64,000 nt of DNA. Source: Acinetobacter sp. Marseille-Q1618. GTDB taxonomy: Bacteria > Pseudomonadota > Gammaproteobacteria > Pseudomonadales > Moraxellaceae. Shown one piece after another: positions 1-8,559 of this stretch; within the stretch, counting starts at the first letter, position 1; each line of letters starts with the position of its first letter. Location of the stretch: the NCBI RefSeq assembly GCF_902809855.1, contig NZ_CADDWJ010000004.1, positions 62,001-126,000 of the forward strand, in the 5' to 3' direction. Under the pieces are notes generated by a model. That model worked only from the letters and a program-made list of their open reading frames with translations. It searched no databases and was not told the origin of the DNA. Both the position numbers and the translations under genes were made by a program.

Positions 1-797
1 AGCCCAACCTATTCAGATACTGCAATACAATGTTGTTTAATGATTAAATCTCTATTCAGATTTGCATTGCGTATGGTCACAGGTTTTGTTCGAAGTTTGA
101 TTAAATTGTCAGACTTAGATTGGACGGCGCCTGATTATTCTATGCTGTGTCGTCGCCAAAAACATATTGATATCACAATTGATAATTAGCTATCAGAAAA
201 GGAATGATGTGCTTCATCTACTCGTCGACTCCACTGGGCTGAAGTTTTTGTGTGAGGGGGAATGAAAGCGGAAGAAATATCAGCCTGAATATCGTCGACA
301 ATGGCGTAAATTACATATAGGTATTGATGCAGAAACTCTGTAAATATGGGCAGTTCAATTAACTACAAATAACGTGGGTGATTCACAAGTGATTGGTGAT
401 TTGTTGGATCAAATGCCATCAGATGAGCGAATAGATTCGATATATCGATGGTGCTTATGACACGAAACGCTGTCGACAAGTGATTACAGATCGAAATGCA
501 AGTGCAATCATTCCGTCAAGAAAAAATGCCAAGCCTTAGAAAGATAAACGAGCAATTTCAATTGAACGTAATACACTACTTGATACAGTAAAGCGTTTTG
601 GTAGAGTGATATGGAAAAAATGGTCAGGGTATCATCGAAGAAGTTTGGTGGAAACCAAGAGGTACTGCATTAAATTATTAGGCGATAAACTGAGAGCGAG
701 GAACTTTGAAAGTCAGGTCAATGAGGTTCATGCACGTATTGCCGTATTGAATAAATTTACCGAATTAGGTCGACCACATACCCAAATTACATTTTAA
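1..797 (+). pseudogene. IS5-family transposase relic, 5' end outside window
   Basis: This stretch aligns base by base with the better preserved IS5-family copy at 16730-17660: shared blocks include the 'TGATTAAATCTCTATTC' region near position 40 and the C-terminal coding part from 606. It carries several in-frame stops and frameshifts (for example TAG at about 187), so it cannot make a full transposase. The last 63 codons (606-797) are still open and encode the conserved tail ending GRPHTQI. The start lies left of the window. The copy differs from the 16730 copy at many positions, so it is an older insertion. Confidence 0.85.
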
Positions 798-832
798 ATT
801 TGGTAAACCCAAGAAAAATTGGCCTTTATATG

Positions 833-849
833 TTTGTGCAACAAAGTCC
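833..849 (+). repeat. Right-end inverted repeat of the IS5 relic
   Basis: TTTGTGCAACAAAGTCC resembles the right terminal repeat TTTATGCAACAAAGCC of the IS5 copy at 17697-17712. It sits about 35 bases after the transposase stop, as in that copy, and marks the right boundary of this relic. Confidence 0.7.
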
Positions 850-885
850 CTTAAATACATTAATATTTCCTTTATCTTCATACAT

Positions 886-1135
886 TTAATCTAGAGTAAA
901 AGGCAATTCAATTTGATAACTATCCACCTCCTGATGAACAAATAGTATTGAAAAATTAAACTAAACTCAGACCAATTATTTTTATAAAAGACATCCTTTA
1001 AAAATAATAATTGATCTAATTTTAACTTTTTGGGGTATAGAATCACATTTTCAATTAAGCTGTCTAAAGCTTTTCTCTCTAAATGGAGATAAAAAGCTAA
1101 ACCAAAAACTTAATCTATCATCACTTAAGTCTTGA
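886..1135 (-). pseudogene. Decayed coding sequence of unknown function
   Basis: Reading the minus strand, protein-like sequence continues through three successive frames: LSDDRLSFWFSFLSPF, then KALDSLIENVILYPKKL and DQLLFLKDVFYKNNWSEFS, then HQEVDSYQIELPFTLD followed by TAA at 886-888. This pattern is what a real gene looks like after two small indels. I do not recognise the family. It lies between an IS5 end and the LrgB-like relic. The rest of the space to 1317 shows nothing convincing. Confidence 0.4.
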
Positions 1136-1317
1136 TAGAGACTATGATGCTTCAAGTTTGAGGCGAGTTACTCCTCACCAATCAAACCCCTCCATCAGTC
1201 ATTGGATTTTCTGAGTCGTTAAACCTAGCATCGAAATACTTATAATCTTAATTGGTTCTAAATCATTGGCTAATTTACTAAATTCTTGGTGGTTTGTTAC
1301 TGAATAATGTTAATATT

Positions 1318-1675
1318 TTATTGATTTAAAACATAAAAAATAAGAATATATTTCGTCAATGCAATCACTGTGGGTGCAAAAAGCACCATCACAATGCTTG
1401 AAATAATCATTGAGAGGCTGGCGATGACTCCTTCCAACTCATGCTGCTGTCTTGCACGAGCAATCCCCATCGCATGCGCGGCATTGCCAAATGTAGTTCC
1501 GTATGGAATTCGTTTTTTTAAACCTCATCCACAGTAGTAACAAATCACCCAAAAGCATGCCGACCAAGCCAGTAATCACAGTAAAGAGCGGAATTAAGCT
1601 GATAGAACCACTAGAAATTATATTTAAGACCGTTGGAGACCTCGTACTTACCAAGACAACCTTGATCTTTGCCAA
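1318..1675 (-). pseudogene. LrgB/CidB-family membrane protein relic (C-terminal part)
   Basis: The first part on the minus strand reads RSPTVLNIISSGSIS then PLFTVITGLVGMLLGDLLLL, which fits the conserved transmembrane core of LrgB/CidB proteins. After a frameshift in a run of A near 1510 the reading continues as FGNAAHAMGIARARQQHELE and then a final hydrophobic stretch up to TAA at 1318-1320. The 'HAMGxARA' block followed by a Ser-rich transmembrane segment is a hallmark of the family. The N-terminal half and the usual LrgA partner are absent. Family members affect murein hydrolase export or act as carboxylate carriers; this copy is dead. Confidence 0.7.
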
Positions 1676-2051
1676 GGAGGTTATGATCCAAAAAAATTAT
1701 ACTTATAAAGAACAGCTAATTAAGCAACTTTTTGACATTAAGTTTACAGATTTGACCTCTGATTAAAGGCTCAAGTAAGGATAAACTATTAGCCTTAGAA
1801 TGAAAATATATTGATTTTGAATGGAAAAAAATAAAACTTAGAGACAAAGTGGATAATATTGGTAAAGAAATTCCATTGAGTAATTATGTTGAAAAATTAC
1901 TCTTCTAACTAAAATCTACATCTAATTCTCAATACGTATTTAGTAGTTTCACATCCAAATGTGGATATATAGTAAATCCATACAAAACATTCAATAAAAT
2001 AACTGGTAAATATTAAGCTAACCCTCTATGGTCCGCAGATCATTTGAAACA
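1676..2051. other. Gap without recognisable gene
   Basis: This 376-base stretch is AT-rich and contains only short broken reading frames on both strands. I see no RNA gene, terminator or recognisable protein fragment. It probably is decayed DNA between the LrgB relic and the ankyrin cassette. Confidence 0.5.
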
Positions 2052-2095
2052 TTAGCAGGATAGACAAAAGTAGTTAGCAGGATAGACAAAAGTAG
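2052..2095 (+). repeat. Perfect 22-bp tandem duplication
   Basis: The unit TTAGCAGGATAGACAAAAGT plus AG occurs twice head to tail (2052-2073 and 2074-2095) without a mismatch. It lies immediately upstream of the 2104 reading frame and introduces an in-frame TAG at 2083, so it may have cut off the N-terminal part of that gene. Confidence 0.9.
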
Positions 2096-2103
2096 ATAAA
2101 GGT

Positions 2104-2340
2104 GTGCTCGTTCAAATATCAGGACATAAGCCTAGTACATTAGTTGAAAGACACTCTACCGTCCGACCACATGATATGCTCAAAGAAGAACCTCAAGAAT
2201 ATGAGAATTGGCTTTTAAAAGAATCCAAAATTAGTTTTGAAAAATTAAACTGCATTCTCTCAGAAGAAGAAAATATTGCATTTCTATATTCTTCGATGCA
2301 TAGCAATATCGCTATGCACACGAAGGATAACCCCTCATGA
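2104..2340 (+). CDS. Possible C-terminal tail of a tyrosine recombinase
   Basis: A 78-codon frame opening at GTG encodes a protein beginning LVQISGHKPSTLVERHSTVR. The SGHK motif followed about ten residues later by E-R-H resembles the C-terminal box of tyrosine integrases (GHK..., then the catalytic Tyr region), but the usual RY is RH here and no upstream catalytic Arg or His box is present. Upstream, an in-frame stop inside the tandem repeat closes the frame, so this is more likely a truncated remnant than an active enzyme. Its stop overlaps the next start by four bases (ATGA), which suggests the two are still translated together. The identification is tentative. Confidence 0.35.
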   Translation: MLVQISGHKPSTLVERHSTVRPHDMLKEEPQEYENWLLKESKISFEKLNCILSEEENIAFLYSSMHSNIAMHTKDNPS

Positions 2341-2444
2341 ACATTAAATACAACCGTCCACCATCGTCTCATCCTGGCTCTGGTGGCAATTGGCCAAGTA
2401 CAACAGGTCGCCCATCAGGGGGTGGCCGTGGTAATGCCAAATAA
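2337..2444 (+). CDS. Small Gly/Pro/Ser-rich peptide, 35 residues
   Basis: The ATG overlaps the stop of the preceding frame (ATGA), typical of translational coupling. The peptide is dominated by P, G and S (PPSSHPGSGGNWPS, then TTGRPSGGGRGNAK) and ends with TAA at 2442-2444. It is hydrophilic, basic and probably disordered. I do not know its function. The tight overlap upstream and the HicA-like gene close downstream suggest it belongs to the same small operon. Confidence 0.4.
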   Translation: MNIKYNRPPSSHPGSGGNWPSTTGRPSGGGRGNAK

Positions 2445-2483
2445 TCATTAATGGGGAGCAATCCCCTTAAGCCAGGATTACCG

Positions 2484-2711
2484 ATGAAAAAGTACAGTAA
2501 TGACAAAGAGTTGAACAAATTTATTCGGCAACTTATTAAGGATGGTATTGCATCTTTTAGATCTGGCAAAAAACATGATTTTTTGCTTGTAAATCAAATA
2601 CAGAAGATTACGATACCAAGTACACCTAGTGACCGAAAAGCCTATTTAAACTTTAAAACAGATATACGCAGAGCTTTACAATGCCCAAGAATACCTTTCC
2701 AACAACTATAG
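2484..2711 (+). CDS. Small HicA-like protein
   Basis: I place the start at ATG 2484 because an AGGA sits seven bases upstream; an ATG at 2451 would add 11 residues and overlaps a GGGGA-GCAA-TCCCC hairpin at 2453-2466. The 75-residue protein contains HDFLLVNQIQKITIPSTPSD followed by an N-F...R-R-A-L ending. That resembles HicA-type mRNA interferases, which have a GKGSH...(V/I)TIP core, although the usual catalytic His context is altered. No HicB-type partner lies next to it. The end overlaps the possible ankyrin gene start by 31 bases. Confidence 0.4.
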   Translation: MKKYSNDKELNKFIRQLIKDGIASFRSGKKHDFLLVNQIQKITIPSTPSDRKAYLNFKTDIRRALQCPRIPFQQL

Positions 2712-4933
2712 AAATTGTTCGTGATTTATTTAGTCACATGGATACCAAGAGCCAACTCTCAGAGACGGATTCTAAACACTTAGATGGCTCATCAAACAAA
2801 CTATTCACTTCGCACTATGATATCGACTTATTTTTAAATCAATTGTGCCCAAAAGAGTTTTCAGAACGTACAAATTTGCAATTCATAACGTTGCTTAAAC
2901 GCAATGTGTTAGAGCGCTATAATACAATGCTATTACATGCTCGCTTAACTGCCTTGATGAATGTTGATTCTATCCGAACTTCACTATGGTCGAATTACTT
3001 AGTTCCATCTCTTCATCAACTCATAACCTTTCGTGTTACACAAATGGGCATCTCTAAGCACTGGAAAGGCGAAAACTTTATTCAAGAAAGCTTAAGTTAT
3101 CTTAAAAATAATGATGAAAACTTTGCTCATTTTTGGAAAAGTGACGATTTAAGTCCTGATGATAAAAATTACATCAGTAAATTTGGTCGCCGAGATGCAT
3201 TACCTACGCCATCGACCTTAAAACGCTTATTCTTGACCGATAATAAAGCATCGCAGGCACATTATGAGATATTGTGTTTTGCGCGATTACTACAAGCTTT
3301 AAAAATTAAATATGGGTTCTCCTTGAAACATGGAAACTTTATCCAGTTTTTGGCCGAACAACATAACCAAAAATTAAAGTCTTATCGTATTTCGCAACAT
3401 GACACCCAAACACTAACATTTAGAGCGATGGCTATTGCCAATACACAAACACATTTTCCTTTTTTAATGGAAATCCCTCTTTCATATCAAAAACTAACTC
3501 AAGTATTTTTTTATAAAACCTATGTTAAACGTATTGATCAAACCGATACTCGTTTAGGCTCAACAGGTGAGACAACTTTTCACTTAAATACATTGATGAT
3601 AAACCAAATAGATAAGCACCTTGCTGAACACCAGGAAATAGGACATCTCCTTCCATATATACATTGGGCTAAAGCAGTTAATTTGGTATATCAATATCAG
3701 TTTAAGGAAGCACTCACTGAATACGAACTGTGCTTAGATGGTTTGTTATATCGTGATATGCGGTATTTAGAAGTACTGCTAAATGAGATGCTTTGCATTG
3801 CTTCACTTGTTGAAAGCCAAAATAAACTCATTGGCAAAATTTCAAATTTAGCGATCCTATTTGACCTTAAAGTTGGAATTTTTAATCCAATTGAGCGCCC
3901 TGAACGTTTTAAAATTGACTTTGTTTTTGAAGAGTGGGAAAAAGAAGCAACCCTGGTTGGATTCTTTAATTATTTTACTGCTGTGACTTTTAACGACAAA
4001 GGTACCGAAATTAAAAAATTAATTCCAAAAATCGGCAGCCTTGCAGTTCCTATGGATATTAGCCCTGACTTTAAAAAAGTGAATGCAAGTATTTACATTG
4101 ATATTGAACAAAGACGTAAATGGCCTCAACTTCACTACTTTGTCGCTATCGGAGATTTTTCTACGGCTAGAAAGCTTATTGAAGCTGGCGCCAACATAAA
4201 TGCTTTAACATCAAATAACGAAAGTATTGTGCTGTTGGCATTAAACCACATTAAAGCTAAATCCGATGAAACATACGCATTCATCCAATATGTATTCAAA
4301 TGTGGTTTTGATAAAGAGCTTTTAAATAAACGTACAGCGAAAAAGCAGACTTTCCCCCTAAACCTCGCTGTTGAGGAAAATCTACCAAAACTGGTAAAAC
4401 TCTTATTGGAAAATGGGGCTAATCCTAATAATACAGGTCTTTATGGTATTTCCATGCTTTACCAGAATTTAGGTGTGATTGGCATATTGAATGGTCATAA
4501 AGTTGAACAAGCCATTGATAAATATCTTGCCGATTCGATTAAACGTCACTCTAACGGAGGCAGTGATATCGAAAGCTATAAACAATTTCAAAGTCTACCA
4601 GACAGTGATCCGAGAAAAGTCTTTTTTGAAGAGATGAAAAAAATCTCTCTTGGAGACAAAAAAGTTTGTGATGCCTACGAGATTTTTGAATTGCTTTTAC
4701 AATATGGTGCCGATCCAAATCAAAACACAGCTCAGCATCCAATTAGAGGCTATACACCCTTCATGTTAGCTGTTGAGAAAGATAATGCTTATGCTGTCGA
4801 TCTTATGCTCAAGCATGGAGCTCAATTGGAACAAAGCTATGTAAAAGCAGATGAGGGACGTCGTGTGTTTTTACAGGAAATAGCTGAGTATTTTAAAGCT
4901 AATCAAGCTAAAACATTAATTGGAATAGCATGA
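2681..4933 (+). CDS. Large ankyrin-repeat protein
   Basis: Up to 750 residues. The N-terminal 460 residues are helical, with no recognised domain. The C-terminal part carries ankyrin repeats, with telltale blocks such as ARKLIEAGANINALTSNNES at about residue 500, LVKLLLENGANPNN at about 570, IFELLLQYGADPNQNTAQHP at about 670 and AVDLMLKHGAQLE at about 710. Ankyrin repeats bind other proteins, so this is probably a cytoplasmic binding protein. No signal peptide or membrane segment is seen. The start could be ATG 2681 (overlapping the preceding gene) or ATG 2741; neither has a strong ribosome site. A terminator follows directly. Confidence 0.8.
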   Translation: MPKNTFPTTIEIVRDLFSHMDTKSQLSETDSKHLDGSSNKLFTSHYDIDLFLNQLCPKEFSERTNLQFITLLKRNVLERYNTMLLHARLTALMNVDSIRTSLWSNYLVPSLHQLITFRVTQMGISKHWKGENFIQESLSYLKNNDENFAHFWKSDDLSPDDKNYISKFGRRDALPTPSTLKRLFLTDNKASQAHYEILCFARLLQALKIKYGFSLKHGNFIQFLAEQHNQKLKSYRISQHDTQTLTFRAMAIANTQTHFPFLMEIPLSYQKLTQVFFYKTYVKRIDQTDTRLGSTGETTFHLNTLMINQIDKHLAEHQEIGHLLPYIHWAKAVNLVYQYQFKEALTEYELCLDGLLYRDMRYLEVLLNEMLCIASLVESQNKLIGKISNLAILFDLKVGIFNPIERPERFKIDFVFEEWEKEATLVGFFNYFTAVTFNDKGTEIKKLIPKIGSLAVPMDISPDFKKVNASIYIDIEQRRKWPQLHYFVAIGDFSTARKLIEAGANINALTSNNESIVLLALNHIKAKSDETYAFIQYVFKCGFDKELLNKRTAKKQTFPLNLAVEENLPKLVKLLLENGANPNNTGLYGISMLYQNLGVIGILNGHKVEQAIDKYLADSIKRHSNGGSDIESYKQFQSLPDSDPRKVFFEEMKKISLGDKKVCDAYEIFELLLQYGADPNQNTAQHPIRGYTPFMLAVEKDNAYAVDLMLKHGAQLEQSYVKADEGRRVFLQEIAEYFKANQAKTLIGIA

Positions 4934-4939
4934 TTTATA

Positions 4940-4969
4940 CCCCCTCTTTTATCTCATCCAAAGAGGGGG
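4940..4969. terminator. Bidirectional hairpin terminator
   Basis: CCCCCTCTTT pairs with AAAGAGGGGG across a ten-base loop. It sits between the ankyrin gene (plus strand, stop 4933) and a converging minus-strand gene remnant (stop 4976), so it can serve both. Confidence 0.8.
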
Positions 4970-4975
4970 GAAGCT

Positions 4976-5198
4976 TTATTTAGAAAAATTAGCACTTAAC
5001 CTATTTAAGGTATCAAGATTCAAGAATTTCATTGACACCAAAATCTGTCTAATTTTAGCACGCTTATAAGTAATTACTTTTTGATATTCAAAGTTATTGT
5101 TTTTATTAAATAATTCTTGATTCAACTGTGTTGAGTAATACAAAGTGTCATACAATCTTCTTATAATATAGTAAATGTTTGTTGATCTTACTTCTTTT
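4976..5198 (-). pseudogene. Hypothetical gene truncated at its 5' end by an IS5 end
   Basis: The minus-strand frame encodes about 70 residues, including YYIIRRLYDTLYYSTQLNQE and RAKIRQILVSMKF, and ends just before the shared terminator. Its apparent first codons (MLHKDLKE) come from an IS5 right-end repeat at 5191-5219, so the true start has been lost. The remaining protein is basic and helical. I do not recognise the family. Confidence 0.5.
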
Positions 5199-5219
5199 AA
5201 ATCTTTATGCAACAAAGCC
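5191..5219 (+). repeat. Solo right end of an IS5-family element
   Basis: The bases CTTTTAAATC followed by TTTATGCAACAAAGCC are the same as the right end of the IS5 copy at 17684-17712. No transposase or left end lies nearby. A second, more divergent end (TTTGTGGAACAAAGCC) follows at 5259-5274 and resembles the relic end at 833-849. Both point to deletion events mediated by IS copies. Confidence 0.7.
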
Positions 5220-5371
5220 TCTGGAAATTATATTGCTGAATAAGCCTTCAAGAATAGGTTTGTGGAACAAAGCCATATTCAGTTAAGAATTACATGAGTC
5301 TGATATTAATTAAGCCAAGAAATGTATTTCTATATTTCTTGGCTTAGAATGCTTATTATTTTGAATAAGTT

Positions 5372-6955
5372 TTATATTACAAAGAATCCATGTGTACCGT
5401 CATTCTTAAGCTGATCGACTAAACCGAACTCCCAATCCAAATAAGCTTGCATTGCTTCATTTGAATTATCAGTACCTTCATAAGGTCGTTTATAACGATC
5501 AATCTCTTCAGAAAGTAATTCTAATTCTTGTGATAATGGCAGACCTGCCTGCAGCCACGCAGCATTACCCTCTTTTAAGATATATACTTTTTGCTCTGGT
5601 TTGAGATGAGCTTTGATTTCTGATACAGCATATTGAGCAAGCAAACTTGAACCACAAGTTACAACAATAGCATCTTTGTTTGTAAATTCTGACTGCTGGA
5701 TCAGTTTAGGTACATCTGCTTTCAAAACCCATTGTGCACTTGGAATATGCCCTTTTTTGTAGTTAGCTGCAGTAGTGAAATCCCAAATAGCAATGTTCTG
5801 TATTTCTGAAAGCTGTTGCAATTCTTTTGGCGAAATAAACTGGTCAACGTCTATCTTCGGTGTAGCAGGTTTCCATCCTCCCGTCTCAGCCAGAAGTCTT
5901 GAAAAATCATCTTTGAGTATATAAACCTCCCAGTTCATTTGTGCTAACCAAGAACCAGTCATATATGCCCGAACAAGTTGATCGTCAACTAAAACTATAC
6001 GAGCACCACGTACTGCAGCATAATGGTCAGTTTCTTGTACCAGCTGACCACCTGCTACCCAACGACTACCATGTAAATGCCCTGCTGCATATTCCTGTTC
6101 AGAACGTACATCAAAAATATACGTGGTTTTATCTTCTTTTGCCTGTAGATCTTGTAAGTCAGTTAAACTGATTTGCTTTACGCCGGCTTGCTTTGCCAAT
6201 TCTGCAGCATTTTGTTTTGCCTGCTCGTCAATCTGGATATCAATAGCTACAAATGAACGTTGCTGACCATGTTCTAGTTGTTGTCCAGCGAGTGTCCAGC
6301 CAATCGTTCCATTTCGTAATGCAAAAATTTCATGAGGTAACTTAGCATTAATGAGTGATTGAGTCCCAATAATACTACGAGTACGGCCAGCACAATTTAC
6401 GATAATTTGGGTGTTTTCATCTTTAACCAATGAAGGTGCACGTAAAACCAATTCAGCCCCTGGAACACTTACCCCAGTTGGGATACTCATAGTCTGATAT
6501 TCATCAAAACGCCGAGCATCTAAAATAATGATATTTTCTTGAGCTTCAATTTTTGCTTTTAGTTCCTCAGCACTAAGAGAGGGTGTGCCTTTATGATGCT
6601 CTACAAACTCACCAAATGCTTTACTGGCAGAGTTAACGTCAATGAATAATTCGCCACCATCACGTTGCCATGCTGTCACCCCACCTTCTAAAAGTACAAT
6701 ATTGCTATAACCGTATTCAGTAAGTTTTGCGTATGCACGCTCCACACGGCCATCGCCATCATCATAAATGACTATTAGAGTATCTAGACGAGGGATACGG
6801 TTATAAATTTCAATTTCTAGACGTGATAAAGAAATATTTGTCGCAAATAAAGGGTGATTTTGCGCAAAAATGTGCTCTTCCCTTAAATCCACAATAGCAA
6901 CTTCCTCACCAGCCAGCAATTTTTCACGGATTTCTTGATAAACGATCGTTTTCAT
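5372..6955 (-). CDS. Four-domain rhodanese-type sulfurtransferase
   Basis: The 527-residue protein consists of four consecutive rhodanese homology domains (about 1-110, 125-240, 255-365 and 375-485). Domain 2 has an active-site Cys at residue 188 in the loop CAGRTRS, and domain 4 has Cys434 in CGSSLLA. Domain 1 (YDDGDGR) and domain 3 (VDDQLVR) carry Asp in place of the Cys and are probably structural. Rhodaneses move sulfane sulfur from donors such as thiosulfate or persulfides to acceptors. It is the last gene of a minus-strand run, 17 bases after the dioxygenase gene, which suggests a role in handling sulfur released from organic sulfur compounds. No signal peptide is seen, so it is likely cytoplasmic. 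Confidence 0.9.
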   Translation of the reverse strand: MKTIVYQEIREKLLAGEEVAIVDLREEHIFAQNHPLFATNISLSRLEIEIYNRIPRLDTLIVIYDDGDGRVERAYAKLTEYGYSNIVLLEGGVTAWQRDGGELFIDVNSASKAFGEFVEHHKGTPSLSAEELKAKIEAQENIIILDARRFDEYQTMSIPTGVSVPGAELVLRAPSLVKDENTQIIVNCAGRTRSIIGTQSLINAKLPHEIFALRNGTIGWTLAGQQLEHGQQRSFVAIDIQIDEQAKQNAAELAKQAGVKQISLTDLQDLQAKEDKTTYIFDVRSEQEYAAGHLHGSRWVAGGQLVQETDHYAAVRGARIVLVDDQLVRAYMTGSWLAQMNWEVYILKDDFSRLLAETGGWKPATPKIDVDQFISPKELQQLSEIQNIAIWDFTTAANYKKGHIPSAQWVLKADVPKLIQQSEFTNKDAIVVTCGSSLLAQYAVSEIKAHLKPEQKVYILKEGNAAWLQAGLPLSQELELLSEEIDRYKRPYEGTDNSNEAMQAYLDWEFGLVDQLKNDGTHGFFVI

Positions 6956-6972
6956 TCTTTTAATATCACTCT

Positions 6973-7527
6973 TTAAAAATTTGAATAGCCAGAAATAAAT
7001 GGTTTAGCTGTACCGTCTGGTTGATAGGTAAAACGCTCAATTTTGCCTATATTTGCACCATAAATATGGATGCTGATTGAGACTTTATCCTCAAAGGCAT
7101 TGTTAACAGCATGAATATCTCCTGTAGCAGGTGTAAACCAGTCGATATCTTCCACTTCGAGATAATCACATTGAGCAACTGGATGTAAACCTGCCTCATC
7201 ACGAGTATAAGGTGTAGAGACTTCTGCACCTTCGAGCACACCAATTACACCCCATACTTCGTGGTTATGAATTGGTGTTTTTTGACCTGGTCCCCAAACA
7301 AAGCTGACAATGGAAAAACGCTCTTCAGGATCTAGATACAATAGATATTGTTGATAATATTCTGGATGCGGTTTTTTAAACTCTGGTTCAAGCCAGGTTG
7401 AATCCTGGAGGAGCTTTTTAAACTCCGGTGTAAAGCGTTGAATTAAGTTTTGCTCATTCAGTTGTTCTACAAATCCCTGCTCAATAGCATGAATTACAGG
7501 TGCTAAGGCATTCAGATATTTAGCCAT
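6973..7527 (-). CDS. Cysteine dioxygenase-family thiol dioxygenase
   Basis: I start the gene at ATG 7527, not further upstream, because an AGGAAAA ribosome site lies directly before it inside the end of the preceding gene; this gives 184 residues. The cupin core shows the iron-binding PIHNHEVWGVIG motif (two His near residues 87-89) and a third His in GDIHAVNN near 139. The family oxidises cysteine, 3-mercaptopropionate or similar thiols to sulfinates. The E of HNHEVWG and the general sequence fit the bacterial 'type I' cysteine dioxygenase group, though the exact thiol is not certain. The gap to the upstream lipoprotein gene is one base, so they are co-translated. Confidence 0.85.
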   Translation of the reverse strand: MAKYLNALAPVIHAIEQGFVEQLNEQNLIQRFTPEFKKLLQDSTWLEPEFKKPHPEYYQQYLLYLDPEERFSIVSFVWGPGQKTPIHNHEVWGVIGVLEGAEVSTPYTRDEAGLHPVAQCDYLEVEDIDWFTPATGDIHAVNNAFEDKVSISIHIYGANIGKIERFTYQPDGTAKPFISGYSNF

Positions 7528-7528
7528 A

Positions 7529-8524
7529 TTATTTTCCTGCTTGCTTTGTCTTAAACTCACGATCAAACAGACCGCTTACATCAATTTTCTGATTTAATAA
7601 TTGGTGTTTATGATAGAAATCTGCTGTGTCTTGCGAAATAGTAATTACATCATCAGTAATACTAGTCCATTTGGCATTTTTTCGTTTGAATGCTAATGTG
7701 GCTGGTTCTTCTGGAATTCCGGTGATTTTTGCAAGCTCTTTACCAAATGACTGATAATTTTTATTTACCCAATTCTGTGATTCTTCAAGCCGGTAGATAA
7801 AGTCCTGAATAGCTACACGCTTCTGCTGATCTTTTAAAGCTTGCTCTGTAGCAGCAAGGAATGTAAAACCTGAATATAATCCACGTCCATTTTCAATGAT
7901 TCGAAAACCATCAATGACTTCAGCATAAGCTGTATACGGATCCCAAACTGCCCATACATCAACATTACCATTTGCAACAGCAAGTTTGCCATCTGCTGGT
8001 GGCAAAAACTTAAAATTCACATCAGATGTTTTCAAGCCAGCACGCTCTACAGCACGTAATGTAACTAGCTGACCAATCGAACCCTTATTCGCTGTAATAG
8101 TTTTTCCTTTGATATCCTGAATGGATTTAATCGGACTATCTTTAGGCACGAGTAAAGCTACTGCATACGGATCATATCGGTTAACCGCAATTGCGCGTGC
8201 ATGACCACCATTTGCATTTGCAAAGATGAATGGTGCGTCTCCAAGATAACCAATATCAATCGCGGTAGCATTTAGTGCTTCGGCAACTGGAGCTGCTGCC
8301 GGGAACTCATACCATGAAATTTTATAATCGATACCATCTAGAAGTTTTGAAGTCTCTAGCTGGGCACGCATATTTCCTTTTTGATCACCAATTTTGAGTT
8401 CAATTTGTGCTGAATTTTTAGGTTTAGTCATTTCTTTTGTATTTTCAGCTTGATTAACCTGTTTTTCACAAGCGGTTATACTTATTGATATAGCACTAAT
8501 AAGGCCAACTAATATTTTTTTCAT
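7529..8524 (-). CDS. Sulfonate ABC transporter substrate-binding lipoprotein (SsuA-like)
   Basis: 331 residues. The N-terminus is a lipoprotein signal with Cys19 in the lipobox ITAC, so the protein should be anchored in the periplasm. It has the SsuA/TauA hallmarks of GDQKGNMRAQ near the start, then YLGDAPFIFANANGGHARAI, PADGKLAVANGNVDVWAVWD and an aromatic-rich end. Proteins of this group bind aliphatic sulfonates or taurine and deliver them to an SsuBC-type permease. No SsuB or SsuC gene is in the window, so its permease is encoded elsewhere. It lies between an SsuD-like monooxygenase and the dioxygenase, in one minus-strand run. Confidence 0.85.
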   Translation of the reverse strand: MKKILVGLISAISISITACEKQVNQAENTKEMTKPKNSAQIELKIGDQKGNMRAQLETSKLLDGIDYKISWYEFPAAAPVAEALNATAIDIGYLGDAPFIFANANGGHARAIAVNRYDPYAVALLVPKDSPIKSIQDIKGKTITANKGSIGQLVTLRAVERAGLKTSDVNFKFLPPADGKLAVANGNVDVWAVWDPYTAYAEVIDGFRIIENGRGLYSGFTFLAATEQALKDQQKRVAIQDFIYRLEESQNWVNKNYQSFGKELAKITGIPEEPATLAFKRKNAKWTSITDDVITISQDTADFYHKHQLLNQKIDVSGLFDREFKTKQAGK

Positions 8525-8559
8525 TTCAATCTCACTTTTTAATATTTTGTCAGCAAGGC

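Noticed and set aside
1503..1766. Plus-strand frame of 87 codons
   Set aside because: It is antisense to the LrgB-like relic for most of its length and shows no family likeness.
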